Below are positions 1-12,735 of a stretch of DNA of 64,000 bases, in pieces. The first letter of the stretch is position 1, and every line of letters begins with the position of its first letter. Below the pieces are notes generated by a model. It had not been told where the DNA came from. It did no database searches and worked only from the letters and a program-made list of their open reading frames with translations. Both the position numbers and the translations under genes were made by a program. The stretch is from Theodoxus fluviatilis. Lineage: Eukaryota; Mollusca; Gastropoda; Cycloneritida; Neritidae. Location of the stretch: NCBI GenBank assembly GCA_034096865.1, contig JAWQFJ010001320.1:1-64000 (forward strand), written 5' to 3'.

Positions 1-3000
1 GCACGTCTTGTCCATTGGTTGATGGGGCCAGGACAGGAGTGGCTGTGTACAGCACGTCATTGTCCATTGGTTGAGGGGGCCAGGACAGGAGTGGCTGTGT
101 ACAGCACGTCATTGTCCATTGGTTGAGGGGGCCAGGACAGGAGTGGCTGTGTACAGCACGTCATTGTCCATTGGTTGAGGGGGCCAGGACAGGAGTGGCT
201 GTGTACGCACGTCATTGTCCATTGGTTGAGGGGGGCCAGGACAGGAGTGGCTGTGTACAGCACGTCATTGTCCATTGGTTGAGGGTGGCCAGGACAGGAG
301 TGGCTGTGTACAGCACGTCATTGTCCATTGGTTGAGGGGGCCAGGACAGGAGTGGCTGTGTACAGCACGTCATTGTCCATTGGTTGAGGGGGCCAGGACA
401 GGAGTGGCTGTGTACAGCACGTCATTGTCCATTGGTTGAGGGGGCCAGGACAGGAGTGGCTGTGTACAGCACGTCATTGTCCATTGGTTGAGGGGGCCAG
501 GACAGGAGTGGCTGTGTACAGCACGTCATTGTCCATTGGTTGAGGGGGCCAGGACAGGAGTGGCTGTGTACAGCACGTCATTGTCCATTGGTTGAGGGGG
601 CCAGGACAGGAGTGGCTGTGTACAGCACGTCATTGTCCATTGGTTGAGGGGGGCCAGGACAGGAGTGGCTGTGTACAGCACGTCATTGTCCATTGGTTGA
701 GGGGGCCAGGACAGGAGTGGCTGTGTACAGCACGTCATTGTCCATTGGTTGAGGGGGCCAGGACAGGAGTGGCTGTGTACAGCACGTCATTGTCCATTGG
801 TTGAGGGGGCCAGGACAGGAGTGGCTGTGTACAGCACGTCATTGTCCATTGGTTGAGGGGGCCAGGACAGGAGTGGCTGTGTACAGCACGTCATTGTCCA
901 TTGGTTGAGGGGGCCAGGACAGGAGTGGCTGTGTACAGCACGTCATTGTCCATTGGTTGAGGGGGCCAGGACAGGAGTGGCTGTGTACAGCACGTCATTG
1001 TCCATTGGTTGAGGGGGCCAGGACAGGAGTGGCTGTGTACAGCACGTCATTGTCCATTGGTTGAGGGGGCCAGGACAGGAGTGGCTGTGTACAGCACGTC
1101 ATTGTCCATTGGTTGAGGGGGCCAGGACAGGAGTGGCTGTGTACAGCACGTCATTGTCCATTGGTTGAGGGGGACGTGGGCCAGGACAGGAGTGGCTGTG
1201 TACAGCACGTCATTGTCCATTGGTTGAGGGGGCCAGGACAGGAGTGGCTGTGTACAGCACGTCATTGTCCATTGGTTGAGGGGGCCAGGACAGGAGTGGC
1301 TGTGTACAGCACGTCATTGTCCATTGGTTGAGGGGGCCAGGACAGGAGTGGCTGTGTACAGCACGTCATTGTCCATTGGTTGAGGGGGCCAGGACAGGAG
1401 TGGCTGTGTACAGCACGTCATTGTCCATTGGTTGAGGGGGCCAGGACAGGAGTGGCTGTGTACAGCACGTCATTGTCCATTGGTTGAGGGGGCCAGGACA
1501 GGAGTGGCTGTGTACAGCACGTCATTGTCCATTGGTTGAGGGGGACGTGGGGCCAGGACAGGAGTGGCTGTGTACAGCACGTCATTGTCCATTGGTTGAG
1601 GGGGCCAGGACAGGAGTGGCTGTGTACAGCACGTCATTGTCCATTGGTTGAGGGGGCCAGGACAGGAGTGGCTGTGTACAGCACGTCATTGTCCATTGGT
1701 TGAGGGGGACGTGGGGCCAGGACAGGAGTGGCTGTGTACAGCACGTCATTGTCCATTGGTTGAGGGGGCCAGGACAGGAGTGGCTGTGTACAGCACGTCA
1801 TTGTCCATTGGTTGAGGGGGCCAGGACAGGAGTGGCTGTGTACAGCACGTCATTGTCCATTGGTTGAGGGGGCCAGGACAGGAGTGGCTGTGTACAGCAC
1901 GTCATTGTCCATTGGTTGAGGGGGCCAGGACAGGAGTGGCTGTGTACAGCACGTCATTGTCCATTGGTTGAGGGGGCCAGGACAGGAGTGGCTGTGTACA
2001 GCACGTCATTGTCCATTGGTTGAGGGGGCCAGGACAGGAGTGGCTGTGTACCGCACGTCATTGTCCATTGGTTGAGGGGGACGTGGGGCCAGGACAGGAG
2101 TGGCTGTGTACAGCACGTCATTGTCCATTGGTTGAGGGGGCCAGGACAGGAGTGGCTGTGTACAGCACGTCATTGTCCATTGGTTGAGGGGGCCAGGACA
2201 GGAGTGGCTGTGTACAGCACGTCATTGTCCATTGGTTGAGGGGGCCAGGACAGGAGTGGCTGTGTACAGCACGTCATTGTCCATTGGTTGAGGGGGCCAG
2301 GACAGGAGTGGCTGTGTACAGCACGTCATTGTCCATTGGTTGAGGGGGCCAGGACAGGAGTGGCTGTGTACAGCACGTCATTGTCCATTGGTTGAGGGGG
2401 CCAGGACAGGAGTGGCTGTGTACAGCACGTCATTGTCCATTGGTTGAGGGGGCCAGGACAGGAGTGGCTGTGTACAGCACGTCATTGTCCATTGGTTGAG
2501 GGGGCCAGGACAGGAGTGGCTGTGTACAGCACGTCATTGTCCATTGGTTGAGGGGGCCAGGACAGGAGTGGCTGTGTACAGCACGTCATTGTCCATTGGT
2601 TGAGGGGGCCAGGACAGGAGTGGCTGTGTACAGCACGTCATTGTCCATTGGTTGAGGGGGCCAGGACAGGAGTGGCTGTGTACAGCACGTCATTGTCCAT
2701 TGGTTGAGGGGGCCAGGACAGGAGTGGCTGTGTACAGCACGTCATTGTCCATTGGTTGAGGGGGCCAGGACAGGAGTGGCTGTGTACAGCACGTCATTGT
2801 CCATTGGTTGAGGGGGCCAGGACAGGAGTGGCTGTGTACAGCACGTCATTGTCCATTGGTTGAGGGGGCCAGGACAGGAGTGGCTGTGTACAGCACGTCA
2901 TTGTCCATTGGTTGAGGGGACGTGGGCCAGGACAGGAGTGGCTGTGTACAGCACGTCATTGTCCATTGGTTGAGGGGGCCAGGACAGGAGTGGCTGTGTA

Positions 3001-6000
3001 CAGCACGTCATTGTCCATTGGTTGAGGGGGCCAGGACAGGAGTGGCTGTGTACAGCACGTCATTGTCCATTGGTTGAGGGGGCCAGGACAGGAGTGGCTG
3101 TGTACAGCACGTCATTGTCCATTGGTTGAGGGGGCCAGGACAGGAGTGGCTGTGTACAGCACGTCATTGTCCATTGGTTGAGGGGGCCAGGACAGGAGTG
3201 GCTGTGTACAGCACGTCATTGTCCATTGGTTGAGGGGGCCAGGACAGGAGTGGCTGTGTACAGCACGTCATTGTCCATTGGTTGAGGGGGCCAGGACAGG
3301 AGTGGCTGTGTACAGCACGTCATTGTCCATTGGTTGAGGGGGCCAGGACAGGAGTGGCTGTGTACAGCACGTCATTGTCCATTGGTTGAGGGGGCCAGGA
3401 CAGGAGTGGCTGTGTACAGCACGTCATTGTCCATTGGTTGAGTGGGCCAGGACAGGAGTGGCTGTGTACAGCACGTCATTGTCCATTGGTTGAGGGGGCC
3501 AGGACAGGAGTGGCTGTGTACAGCACGTCATTGTCCATTGGTTGAGGGGGCCAGGACAGGAGTGGCTGTGTACAGCACGTCATTGTCCATTGGTTGAGGG
3601 GGCCAGGACAGGAGTGGCTGTGTACAGCACGTCATTGTCCATTGGTTGAGGGGGCCAGGACAGGAGTGGCTGTGTACAGCACGTCATTGTCCATTGGTTG
3701 AGGGGACGTGGGCCAGGACAGGAGTGGCTGTGTACAGCACGTCATTGTCCATTGGTTGAGGGGGCCAGGACAGGAGTGGCTGTGTACAGCACGTCATTGT
3801 CCATTGGTTGAGGGGGCCAGGACAGGAGTGGCTGTGTACAGCACGTCATTGTCCATTGGTTGAGGGCGGGGCCAGGACAGGAGTGGCTGTGTACAGCACG
3901 TCATTGTCCATTGGTTGAGGGGGCCAGGACAGGAGTGGCTGTGTACAGCACGTCATTGTCCATTGGTTGAGGGGGCCAGGACAGGAGTGGCTGTGTACAG
4001 CACGTCATTGTCCATTGGTTGAGGGGACGTGGGCCAGGACAGGAGTGGCTGTGTACAGCACGTCATTGTCCATTGGTTGAGGGGGCCAGGACAGGAGTGG
4101 CTGTGTACAGCACGTCATTGTCCATTGGTTGAGGGGGCCAGGACAGGAGTGGCTGTGTACAGCACGTCATTGTCCATTGGTTGAGGGGGCCAGGACAGGA
4201 GTGGCTGTGTACAGCACGTCATTGTCCATTGGTTGAGGGGGACGTGGGGCCAGGACAGGAGTGGCTGTGTACAGCACGTCATTGTCCATTGGTTGAGGGG
4301 GCCAGGACAGGAGTGGCTGTGTACAGCACGTCATTGTCCATTGGTTGAGGGGGCCAGGACAGGAGTGGCTGTGTACAGCACGTCATTGTCCATTGGTTGA
4401 GGGGACGTGGGCCAGGACAGGAGTGGCTGTGTACAGCACGTCATTGTCCATTGGTTGAGGGGGCCAGGACAGGAGTGGCTGTGTACAGCACGTCATTTGT
4501 CCATTGGTTGAGGGGGCCAGGACAGGAGTGGCTGTGTACAGCACGTCATTGTCCATTGGTTGAGGGGGCCAGGACAGGAGTGGCTGTGTACAGCACGTCA
4601 TTGTCCATTGGTTGAGGGGGCCAGGACAGGAGTGGCTGTGTACCGCACGTCATTGTCCATTGGTTGAGGGGGCCAGGACAGGAGTGGCTGTGTACCGCAC
4701 GTCATTGTCCATTGGTTGAGGGGGACGTGGGGCCAGGACAGGAGTGGCTGTGTACAGCACGTCATTGTCCATTGGTTGAGCGGGACGTGGGGCCAGGACA
4801 GGAGTGGCTGTGTACCGCACGTCATTGTCCATTGGTTGAGGGGGCCAGGACAGGAGTGGCTGTGTACAGCACGTCATTGTCCATTGGTTGAGCGGGACGT
4901 GGGGCCAGGACAGGAGTGGCTGTGTACAGCACGTCACTGTCCATTGGTTGAGCGGGACGTGGGGCCAGGACAGGAGTGGCTGTGTACAGCACGTCATTGT
5001 CCATTGGTTGAGGGGGCCAGGACAGGAGTGGCTGTGTACAGCACGTCACTGTCTATTAGTTGAGTGGGACGTGGGGCCAGGACAGGAGTGGCTGTGTACA
5101 GCACGTCATTGTCCATTGGTTGAGGGGGCCAGGACAGAAGTGGCTGTGTACCGCACGTCATTGTCCATTGGTTGAGGGGGACGTGGGGCCAGGACAGGAG
5201 TGGCTGTGTACAGCACGTCATTGTCCATTGGTTGAGGGGGACGTGGGGCCAGGACAGGAGTGGCTGTGTACAGCACGTCATTGTCCATTGGTTGAGCGGG
5301 ACGTGGGGCCAGGACAGGAGTGGATGTGTACAGCACGTCATTGTCCATTGGTTGAGCGGGACGTGGTGCCAGGACAGGAGTGTATGTGTACAGCACGTCA
5401 TTGTCCATTGGTTGAGGGGGCCAGGACAGGAGTGTCTGTGTACAGCACGTCATTGTCCATTGGTTGAGGGGGCCAGGACAGGAGTGGCTGTGTACCGCAC
5501 GTCATTTTCCATTGGTTGAGCGGGACGTGGGGCCAGGACAGGAGTGGATGTGTACAGCGCGTCATTGTCCATTGGTTGAGGGGGCCAGGACAGGAGTGGC
5601 TGTGTACCGCACGTCATTGTCCATTGGTTGAGCGGGACGTGGGGCCAGGACAGGAGTGGATGTGTACAGCGCGTCATTGTCCATTGGTTGAGCGGGACGT
5701 GGGGCCAGGACAGGAGTGTATGTGTACAGCACGTCATTGTCCATTGGTTGAGGGGGCCAGGACAGGAGTGGCTGTGTACAGCACGTCATTATCCATTGGT
5801 TGAGGGGGCCAGAACATGAGTGGCTGTGTACCGCACGTCATTGTCCATTGGTTGAGGGGGCCAGGACAGGAGTGGCTGTGTACAGCACGTCACTGTCCAT
5901 TGGTTGAGCGGGACGTGGGGCCAGGACAGGAGTGGCTGTGTAGCGCACGTCATTGTCCATAGGTTGAGGGGGCCAGGACAGGAGTGGCTGTGTACCGCAC

Positions 6001-8690
6001 GTCATTGTCCATTCGTTGAGGGGGCCAGGACAGGAGTGGCTGTGTACCGCACGTCATTGTCCATTGGTTGAGGGGGCCAGGACAGGAGTGGCTGTGTACC
6101 GCACGTCATTGTCCATTGGTTGAGGGGGCCAGGACAGGAGTGGCTGTGTACAGCACGTCATTGTCCATTGGTTGAGCGGGACGTTGGGCCAGGACAGGAG
6201 TGGCTGTGTACAGCACGTCATTGTCCATTGGTTGAGGGGGCCAGGACAGGAGTGGCTGTGTACAGCATGTCATTGTCCATTGGTTGAGGGGGCCAGGACA
6301 GGAGTGGCTGTGTACCGCACGTCGATGTCCATTGGTTGAGGGGGACGTGGGGCCAGGACAGGAGTGGCTGTGTACCGCACGTCATTGTCCATTGGTTGAG
6401 GGGGCCAGGACAGGAGTGGCTGTGTACAGCACGTCATTGTCCATTGGTTGAGGGGGCCAGGACAGGAGTGGCTGTGTACAGCACGTCATTGTCCATTGGT
6501 TGAGGGGGACGTGGGGCCAGGACAGGAGTGGCTGTGTACAGCACGTCATTGTCCATTGGTTGAGGGGGCCAGGACAGGAGTGGCTGTGTACAGCACGTCA
6601 TTGTCCATTGGTTGAGGGGGACGTGGGGCCAGGACAGGAGTGGCTGTGTACAGCACTTCATTGTCCATTGGTTGAGGGGGCCAGGACAGCAGTGGCTGTG
6701 TACCGCACGTCATTGTCCATTGGTTGAGGGGGCCAGGACAGGAGTGGCTGTGTACAGCACATCACTGTCCATTGGTTGAGGGGGCCAGGACAGGAGTGGC
6801 TGTGTACAGCACGTCATTGTCCATTGGTTGAGGGGGCCAGGACAGGAGTGGCTGTGTTCCGCACGTCATTGTCCATTGGTTAAGGGGGACGTGGGGCCAG
6901 GACAGGAGTGGCTGTGTACCGCACGTCATTGTCCATTGGTTGAGGGGGACGTGGGGCCAGGACAGGAGTGGCTGTGTACAGCACGTCATTGTCCATTGGT
7001 TGAGGGGGCCAGGACAGAAGTGGCTGTGTACAGCATGTCACTGTCCATTGGTTGAGGGGGACGTGGGGCCAGGACAGGAGTGGCTGTGTACAGCACGTCA
7101 TTGTCCATTGGTTGAGGGGGCCAGGACAGGAGTGGCTGTGTACCGCACGTCACTGTCCATTGGTTGAGGGGGACGCGGGGCCAGGACAGGAGTGGCTGTG
7201 TACAGCACGTCATTGTCCATTGGTTGAGGGGGCCAGGACAGAAGTGGCTGTGTACAGCACGTCACTGTCCATTGGTTGAGGGGGACGTGGGGCCAGGACA
7301 GGAGTGGCTGTGTACAGCACGTCATTGTCCATTGGTTGAGGGGGCCAGGACAGGAGTGGCTGTGTACAGCACGTCATTGTCCATTGGTTGAGGGGGCCAG
7401 GACAGGAGTGGCTGTGTACAGCACGTCATTGTCCATTGGTTGAGGGGGCCAGGACAGGAGTGGCTGTGTACAGCACGTCATTGTCCATTGGTTGAGGGGG
7501 CCAGGACAGGAGTGGCTGTGTACAGCACGTCATTGTCCATTGGTTGAGGGGGCCAGGACAGGAGTGGCTGTGTACAGCACGTCATTGTCCATTGGTTGAG
7601 GGGGCCAGGACAGGAGTGGCTGTGTTCCGCACGTCATTGTCCATTGGTAGAGGGGACCAGGACAGGAGTGGCTGTGTACCGCACGTCATTGTCCATTGGT
7701 TGAGGGGGCAAGGACAGGAGTGGTTGTGTACAGCACGTCATTGTCCATTGGTTGAGGGGCCAGGACAGGAGTGGCTGTGTACCGCACGTCATTGTCCATT
7801 GGTTGAGGGGGCCAGGACAGGAGTGGCTGTGTACAGCACGTCATTGTCCATTGGTTGAGGGGGCCAGGACAGGAGTGGCTGTGCACAGCACGTCATTGTC
7901 CATTGGTTGAGGGGGCCAGGACAGGAGTGGCTGTGTACAGCACGTCATTGTCCATTGGTTGAGGGGGACGTGGGGCCAGGACAGGAGTGGCTGTGTTCCG
8001 CACGTCATTGTCCATTGGTTGAGGGGGCCAGGACATGAGTGGCTGTGTACCGCACGTCATTGTCCATTGGTTGAGGGGGCCAGGACAGGAGTGGCAGTGT
8101 ACAGCACGTCATTGTCCATTGGTTGAGGGGGCCAGGACAGGAGTGGCTGTGTACAGCACGTCATTGTCCATTGGTTGAGCGGGACGTGGGGCCAGGACAG
8201 GAGTGGCTGTGTACCGCACGTCATTGTCCATTGGTTGAGGGGGCCAGGACAGGAGTGGCTGTGTACCGCACGTCATTGTCCATTGGTTGAGGGGGCCAGG
8301 ACAGGAGTGGCTGTGTACCGCACGTCATTGTCCATTGGTTGAGGGGGCCAGGACAGGAGTGGCTGTGTACCGCACGTCACTGTCCATTGGTTGAGGGGGA
8401 CGTGGGGCCAGGACAGGAGTGGCTGTGTACAGCACGTCATTGTCCATTGGTTGAGGGGGCCAGGACAGGAGTGGCTGTGTACAGCACGTCATTGTCCATT
8501 GGTTGAGGGGGCCAGGACAGGAGTGGGTGTGTACCGCACGTCACTGTCCATTGGTTGAGGGGGACGTGGGGCCAGGACAGGAGTGGCTGTGTACAGCACG
8601 TCACTGTCCATTGGTTGAGCGGGACGTGGGGCCAGGACAGGAGTGGCTGTGTACAGCACGTCATTGTCCATTGGTTGAGGGGGACGTGGG
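1..8690. repeat. 52/60-bp minisatellite array, about 160 copies
   Basis: The basic unit is 52 bp (successive CCAGGACAGG starts at 28, 80 and so on) and includes GGCCAGGACAGGAGTGGCTG and GTCATTGTCCATTGGTTGAG. A longer unit of about 60 bp carries an extra GGACGTGG-type insert before GGCC. From 1 to about 4600 the units are almost identical and the long unit is rare. From about 4600 to 8690 substitutions increase (TACCGCAC for TACAGCAC, CACTGTCC for CATTGTCC) and long units become common. The array begins before the window and stops sharply at about 8690. Open frames of 60-135 codons on both strands come from the repeat; I see no sign of a gene. Confidence 0.97.
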
Positions 8691-9140
8691 GACAGACTTC
8701 ATGTAGTTACAAGTAGTCAACTAGTGTCCGCCATTGCGCCCTTCGGTTCGCAAGCAAAACGTTCGTTTTTTTAATCATGACAGACACACATACACACAGA
8801 CACACAGACACACAAACACACAGACACTCAGACTGACACACATACAGACACACAGACTGACACACATACAAACACACAGACTGATACACATACAGACACA
8901 CAGACTGACACACATTCAGACAGACTGACACACATACAGACACACAGACTGATACACATACAGACACACAGACTGACACACATACTGACACACATACTGA
9001 CACACATACTGACACACATACTGACACACATACTGACACACATACTGACACACAGACTGACACACATACTGACACACATACTGACACACATACTGACACA
9101 CATACAGACACACAGACTGACACACATACAGACAAACTGA
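8691..9140. repeat. GACA/CACA-type microsatellite
   Basis: After about 85 bp of non-repetitive sequence, 8776-9135 consists of CACACAGACTGACACACATA-like units with alternating CATACTGACA and CATACAGACA variants. The long reverse-strand reading frames of Ser-Val-Cys repeats are products of the simple sequence and not genes. Confidence 0.95.
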
Positions 9141-9984
9141 TGGCAAAGAACAATATCAATTTCTCAAAGCTGTAGGTAGAGTACGTCAATAGTTCATTTG
9201 AATAGCTACATCATTCAAATCCAAATAATAATGTTCGTATGGCCAATTACCGCCATTAAGCTACAAGGTTTATCATGTAACTCTGTGGTGCAGGCAGGAC
9301 GTATGCATATCATTATATTCAGCTGCAGTCCAGTCGCATGCAACAGCCCCCATACACATGATCACGTGACCGCACTTCGGCTTCGTTCACATCCGGCACT
9401 ACGACTAATTAAAACACGGCTTAAGAGGGGGGTGGGGGGTGGGGGGTGTTTGGGGGTGGGGGGGGGTGGGGGGTGGGGGGGGGATGGGTGAAACTTTTCG
9501 CCGTTCCGCCTTTGTGGACGATGTCAGGTGTGGACTACCCAAATATGTGGTGTGGGTTGGCATGTAGATAAATCACGGCTCTTTCCTGTTGGCCTATGGC
9601 GTTGGGAGGAAGTGGGTCCATGCAGAGTCCAGCCCAAACAGGGACGCCTCTCCCACCACGGAGTAAAACCCGTCACTCGGTGCTGCACAGCGGCGACCGG
9701 AGGTGAAATTCCACCAAAATAATTCCCTCAAACAGGACAAAAATGACAAAATAATTATTATCACGGCAAATGTCCATGGCTCTATCCTCAGACAGGACAA
9801 AGATAGAGATGATTATTATCACGGCATGTATCCATGGCGCTACTCACCCACAGCCCGACCGCCAGGAGAACAGCGAAGTAAAGGGAGACAACGGTAATAT
9901 CGCCCCAGTGTCGCAGTCCTGTTTCCTCCATCTTGTCCTGCCGTGACGAAAGCAGGCCTTGGTCAGTGCGTCAAATGTAGCTGT
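9141..9984. other. Non-repetitive spacer with a long G-rich tract
   Basis: No gene is recognisable. A purine-rich G tract occupies about 9424-9484 and contains many GGGG runs separated by single T bases, so it could form G-quadruplexes on the plus strand. A short local duplication is visible: ATTATTATCACGGCA occurs at about 9755 and again at about 9811, each followed by a TCCATGGC-containing segment. Confidence 0.7.
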
Positions 9985-11490
9985 GGACAGTCCTCTAGAC
10001 AGTCCTCTAGACAGTCCTTTAAACAGTCCTCTAGACAGTCCTCTAGACAGTCCTTTAAACAGTCCTCTAGACAGTCCTCTAGACAGTCCTTTAAACAGTC
10101 CTCTAGACAGTCCTCTAGACAGTCCTTTAAACAGTCCTCTAGACAGTCCTCTAGACAGTCCTTTAAACAGTCCTCTAGACAGTCCTCTAGACAGTTCTCT
10201 AGACAGTCCTCTAGACAGTAGACAGTCCTCTAGACAGTCCTCTAGACAGTGTTCTAGACAGTCCTTTAGACAGTCCTCAAGACAGTCATCTTGACAGTCC
10301 TCTAGACAGTCCTTTAGACAGTCCTCTAGACAGCCCTCTAGACAGTCCTCTTGACAGTCATCTAGACAGTCCTCTAGACAGTCCTCTAGACAGTCCTCTA
10401 GACAGTCCTCTTGACAGTCCTGTAGACAGTCCTGTAGACAGTCATTTAGACAGTCTTGTAGACAGTCTTCTAGACAGTCTTGTAGACAGTCCTCCAGACA
10501 GCCCTCTAGAAAGTACTTCAGGCAACCTTCTAGACACTCCTGTAAATGGTCTTTCAGTCTTTTAGACAATCCTGTGAAGGTTTATTGGATTTTCTTTACA
10601 ATTCGATAGACAGTCATCACTACAGTCTTATAGACTGAGAAAATAATGTAAACATCCCTCCAGAAAGTATTCTAGATCGCCTTCTAGACAATTCCAAAGA
10701 CAGTCTTATGGACAGTCATTTTGACAGCTTTGTAGACAGTGGTTACATCAGCCCTCTGGACAGTCGTTTAGGTAGTCCTCTAGACAATTATTTAGAATGT
10801 CCTCTAGACAGTCCTCTCGAGTCAATGTGTGTCAGACGATCAACATCACAATCTTTTTGACAACTCTGCACACAGTCCTTGAGACAGTCCTCTATACAAT
10901 CTTCTAGACAGTTTTCTATACAATCCTCTAGACAGTCCTCTAGACAGTCCTCTAGACAGTCCTCTAGACAGTCCTCTAGACAGTCCTCTAGACAGTCCTC
11001 TAGACAGTTCTCTAGACAGTCCTCTAGGCAGTCCTCTAGACAGTCCTCTAGACAGTCCTCTAGACAGTCCTCTAGGCAGTCCTCTAGACAGTCCTCTAGA
11101 CAGTCCTCTAGGCAGTCCTCTAGACAGTCCTCTAGACAGTCCTCTAGACAGTCCTCTAGACAGTCCTCTAGACAGTCCTCTAGACAGTCCTCTAGGCAGT
11201 CCTCTAGACAGTCCTCTAGACAGTCCTCTAGACAGTCCTCTAGACAGTCCTCTAGACAGTCCTCTAGACAGTCCTCTAGACAGTCCTCTAGGCAGTCCTA
11301 TAGACAGTTCTCTAGACAGTTCGCTAGTCAGTCATCTAGACAGTCCTCTAGACAGTCCTATAGACAGTCCTCTAGGCAGTCCTCTAGACAGTCCATTAGG
11401 CATTCCTCTAGACAGTCATCTAGACAGTCCTGTAGACAGTCCTCTAGACAGTTCTCTAGACAGTCCCAGTCCTCTTGACAGTCCTCTAGA
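9985..11490. repeat. 12-bp CAGTCCTCTAGA array with degenerate centre
   Basis: Tandem CAGTCCTCTAGA units occupy 9985-10530 and 10871-11480. The part between them (10531-10870) keeps recognisable but degenerate CAGTC/TAGACA units. In 9987-10190 two CTCTAGA units alternate with one CTTTAAA unit, making a 36-bp higher-order repeat. Nearly every unit junction holds an XbaI-type TCTAGA palindrome. Because the unit is 12 bp the frames stay open on both strands (Arg-Gln-Ser-Ser on plus, Leu-Ser-Arg-Gly or Asp-Cys-Leu on minus). This follows from the repeat and I do not annotate a protein. Confidence 0.95.
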
Positions 11491-11822
11491 CTGGTAGTTA
11501 TTGTTCTAGACAGTTTTAGGTACTCACTTCAATTCAGTTATTACATATATTCTTCAAGACAATTGTAGGCATTCTTCAACACAATCTTAAACAATTTTAT
11601 TGACACTTCCACAGACAGCCTTCGAGTAGTGACAGACTATTAGACGGCAACAACACTGACAGCAGTGTGACACGACACAAATGTCAATTGCTACGAAGAT
11701 GAATGCTCATCGGTAAAATGCTGCTAGTAGTGCCGGATAAAGCGAGGTAAGCTACGCCAGTTTCATCCGGTAGGGCTGTTAGCTCTTGGAAGGTCAAGAG
11801 GTTAGCACAGGAAAGGTTCGAG
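11491..11822. other. Spacer left of the TIR element
   Basis: Decaying 12-bp repeat remnants (TAGACA, GACAATT) run to about 11640, followed by non-repetitive sequence. The six-base stem CTCTTG/CAAGAG is visible near 11783-11800. The last bases, GTTCGAG at 11816-11822, are the left copy of the target duplication of the next element. No gene is recognised. Confidence 0.6.
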
Positions 11823-12356
11823 CAAAGACACTATCTATGGGGACCGCCAGTTTCGCCGAATTACGAGAGAGGTCGTGATTCGAGGGAACATCACTTCCGG
11901 TGAGCCACTATTTTACACTAGCTGCGCTGTTCGCTCTCCGATGAAAGCTCACTAACTAATAATATTAATTTGTCAATCTGAAGAATAATTCTTGATGACA
12001 AGTACAGCATCTAAACTTTTGCAATAAAACTAACGGCAACACTGAAAAATCACGCGTACATTCCCGCACTGTTCTGGCAAATTAAAACAAATTGGTCGAC
12101 TATGAATTCTTGCTTCATTACGCTCAAAGTGTCTTTGATTACGAAAGTAACACACTACTTTCTTTCAACCTTCGACTTAATTAAATGCAGATAACATGAA
12201 AGACACTACTTAGTGAAAACAGATTATTACTAGTCCACTGAATCTTTCATTCTACCGGAAGTGATGTTCCAATAAACGTCAAAACGATACGAGAGGCCAA
12301 ATGACAAATCAAGTCAAAACTTCAGAAGCTGGCGGTCCCGTTAGATAATGTCTTTG
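11823..12356. mobile_element. Non-autonomous DNA transposon (MITE-like) with TIRs
   Basis: The left end begins CAAAGACACTATCTATGGGG and the reverse complement of the right end begins CAAAGACATTATCTAACGGG. The inverted similarity runs about 32 bp with four mismatches. Just inside the ends a second inverted pair occurs, GGAACATCACTTCCGGT at about 11890 and its reverse complement at about 12254-12271. The element is flanked by perfect direct repeats GTTCGAG at 11816-11822 and 12357-12363, or eight bases (GGTTCGAG) if the ambiguous boundary base is counted. There is no transposase frame, so it would depend on a partner elsewhere. The superfamily is undecided: hAT (8-bp duplication) or Dada (6-7 bp) both fit the duplication length. 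Confidence 0.82.
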
Positions 12357-12409
12357 GTTCGAGTTACCATGTTCAGACGTGATGAAAGGGAGACAGACCT
12401 GTCAGTGCT

Positions 12410-12735
12410 GGAGTGGAGGATGTGACCACCTCTGTCAGTGAGAGCCCCGATGGACGGGGTGTTGTTGGCAGCGGAGTGGAAGATCGGACCACCTCTGTCA
12501 GTGAGAGCACGGATGGACGGGGTGTTGTTGGCAGCGGAGTGGAGGATCTGACCACCTCTGTCAGTGAGAGCCCCGATGAACGGGGTGTTGTTGGCAGCGG
12601 AGTGGAGGATCTGACCACCTCTGTCAGTGAGAGCCCCGATGGACGGGGTGTTGTTGGCAGCGGAGTGGAGGATCTGACCACCTCTGTCAGTGAGAGCCCC
12701 GATGGACGGGGTGTTGTTGGCAGCGGAGTGGTGGA
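12410..12735. repeat. 63-bp tandem repeat, about five copies, open in both directions
   Basis: Five units of 63 bp contain GACCACCTCTGTCAGTGAGA and GGACGGGGTGTTGTTGGCAG. Because 63 is divisible by three, a 21-residue period is read on both strands: plus strand TTSVSESPDGRGVVGSG, minus strand PLPTTPRPSGLSLTEVV. The minus-strand frame runs 165 codons from 12870 to 12373 and the plus frame 115 codons from 12413. Neither shows a known domain. A coding Pro/Thr-rich repeat on the minus strand cannot be excluded, but nothing beyond the open frame supports it. Confidence 0.85.

Noticed and set aside
1..8690. CRISPR-like array
   Set aside because: Units are contiguous with no unique spacers, and the genome context is eukaryotic with spliced genes and LINEs. 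It is a minisatellite.
8707..9189. 160-codon Cys-Val-Ser ORF on the minus strand
   Set aside because: Product of the GACA/CACA microsatellite.
9844..10569. 241-codon minus-strand ORF rich in Asp-Cys-Leu
   Set aside because: It is the 12-bp repeat read in one frame. There is no non-repeat domain and no splice or start support.
11760..11822. tRNA gene or tRNA-derived SINE head
   Set aside because: GGTTCGAG resembles a B box and TTAGCTCTTGG weakly an A box, but the T arm and acceptor stem do not pair when the MITE is removed.
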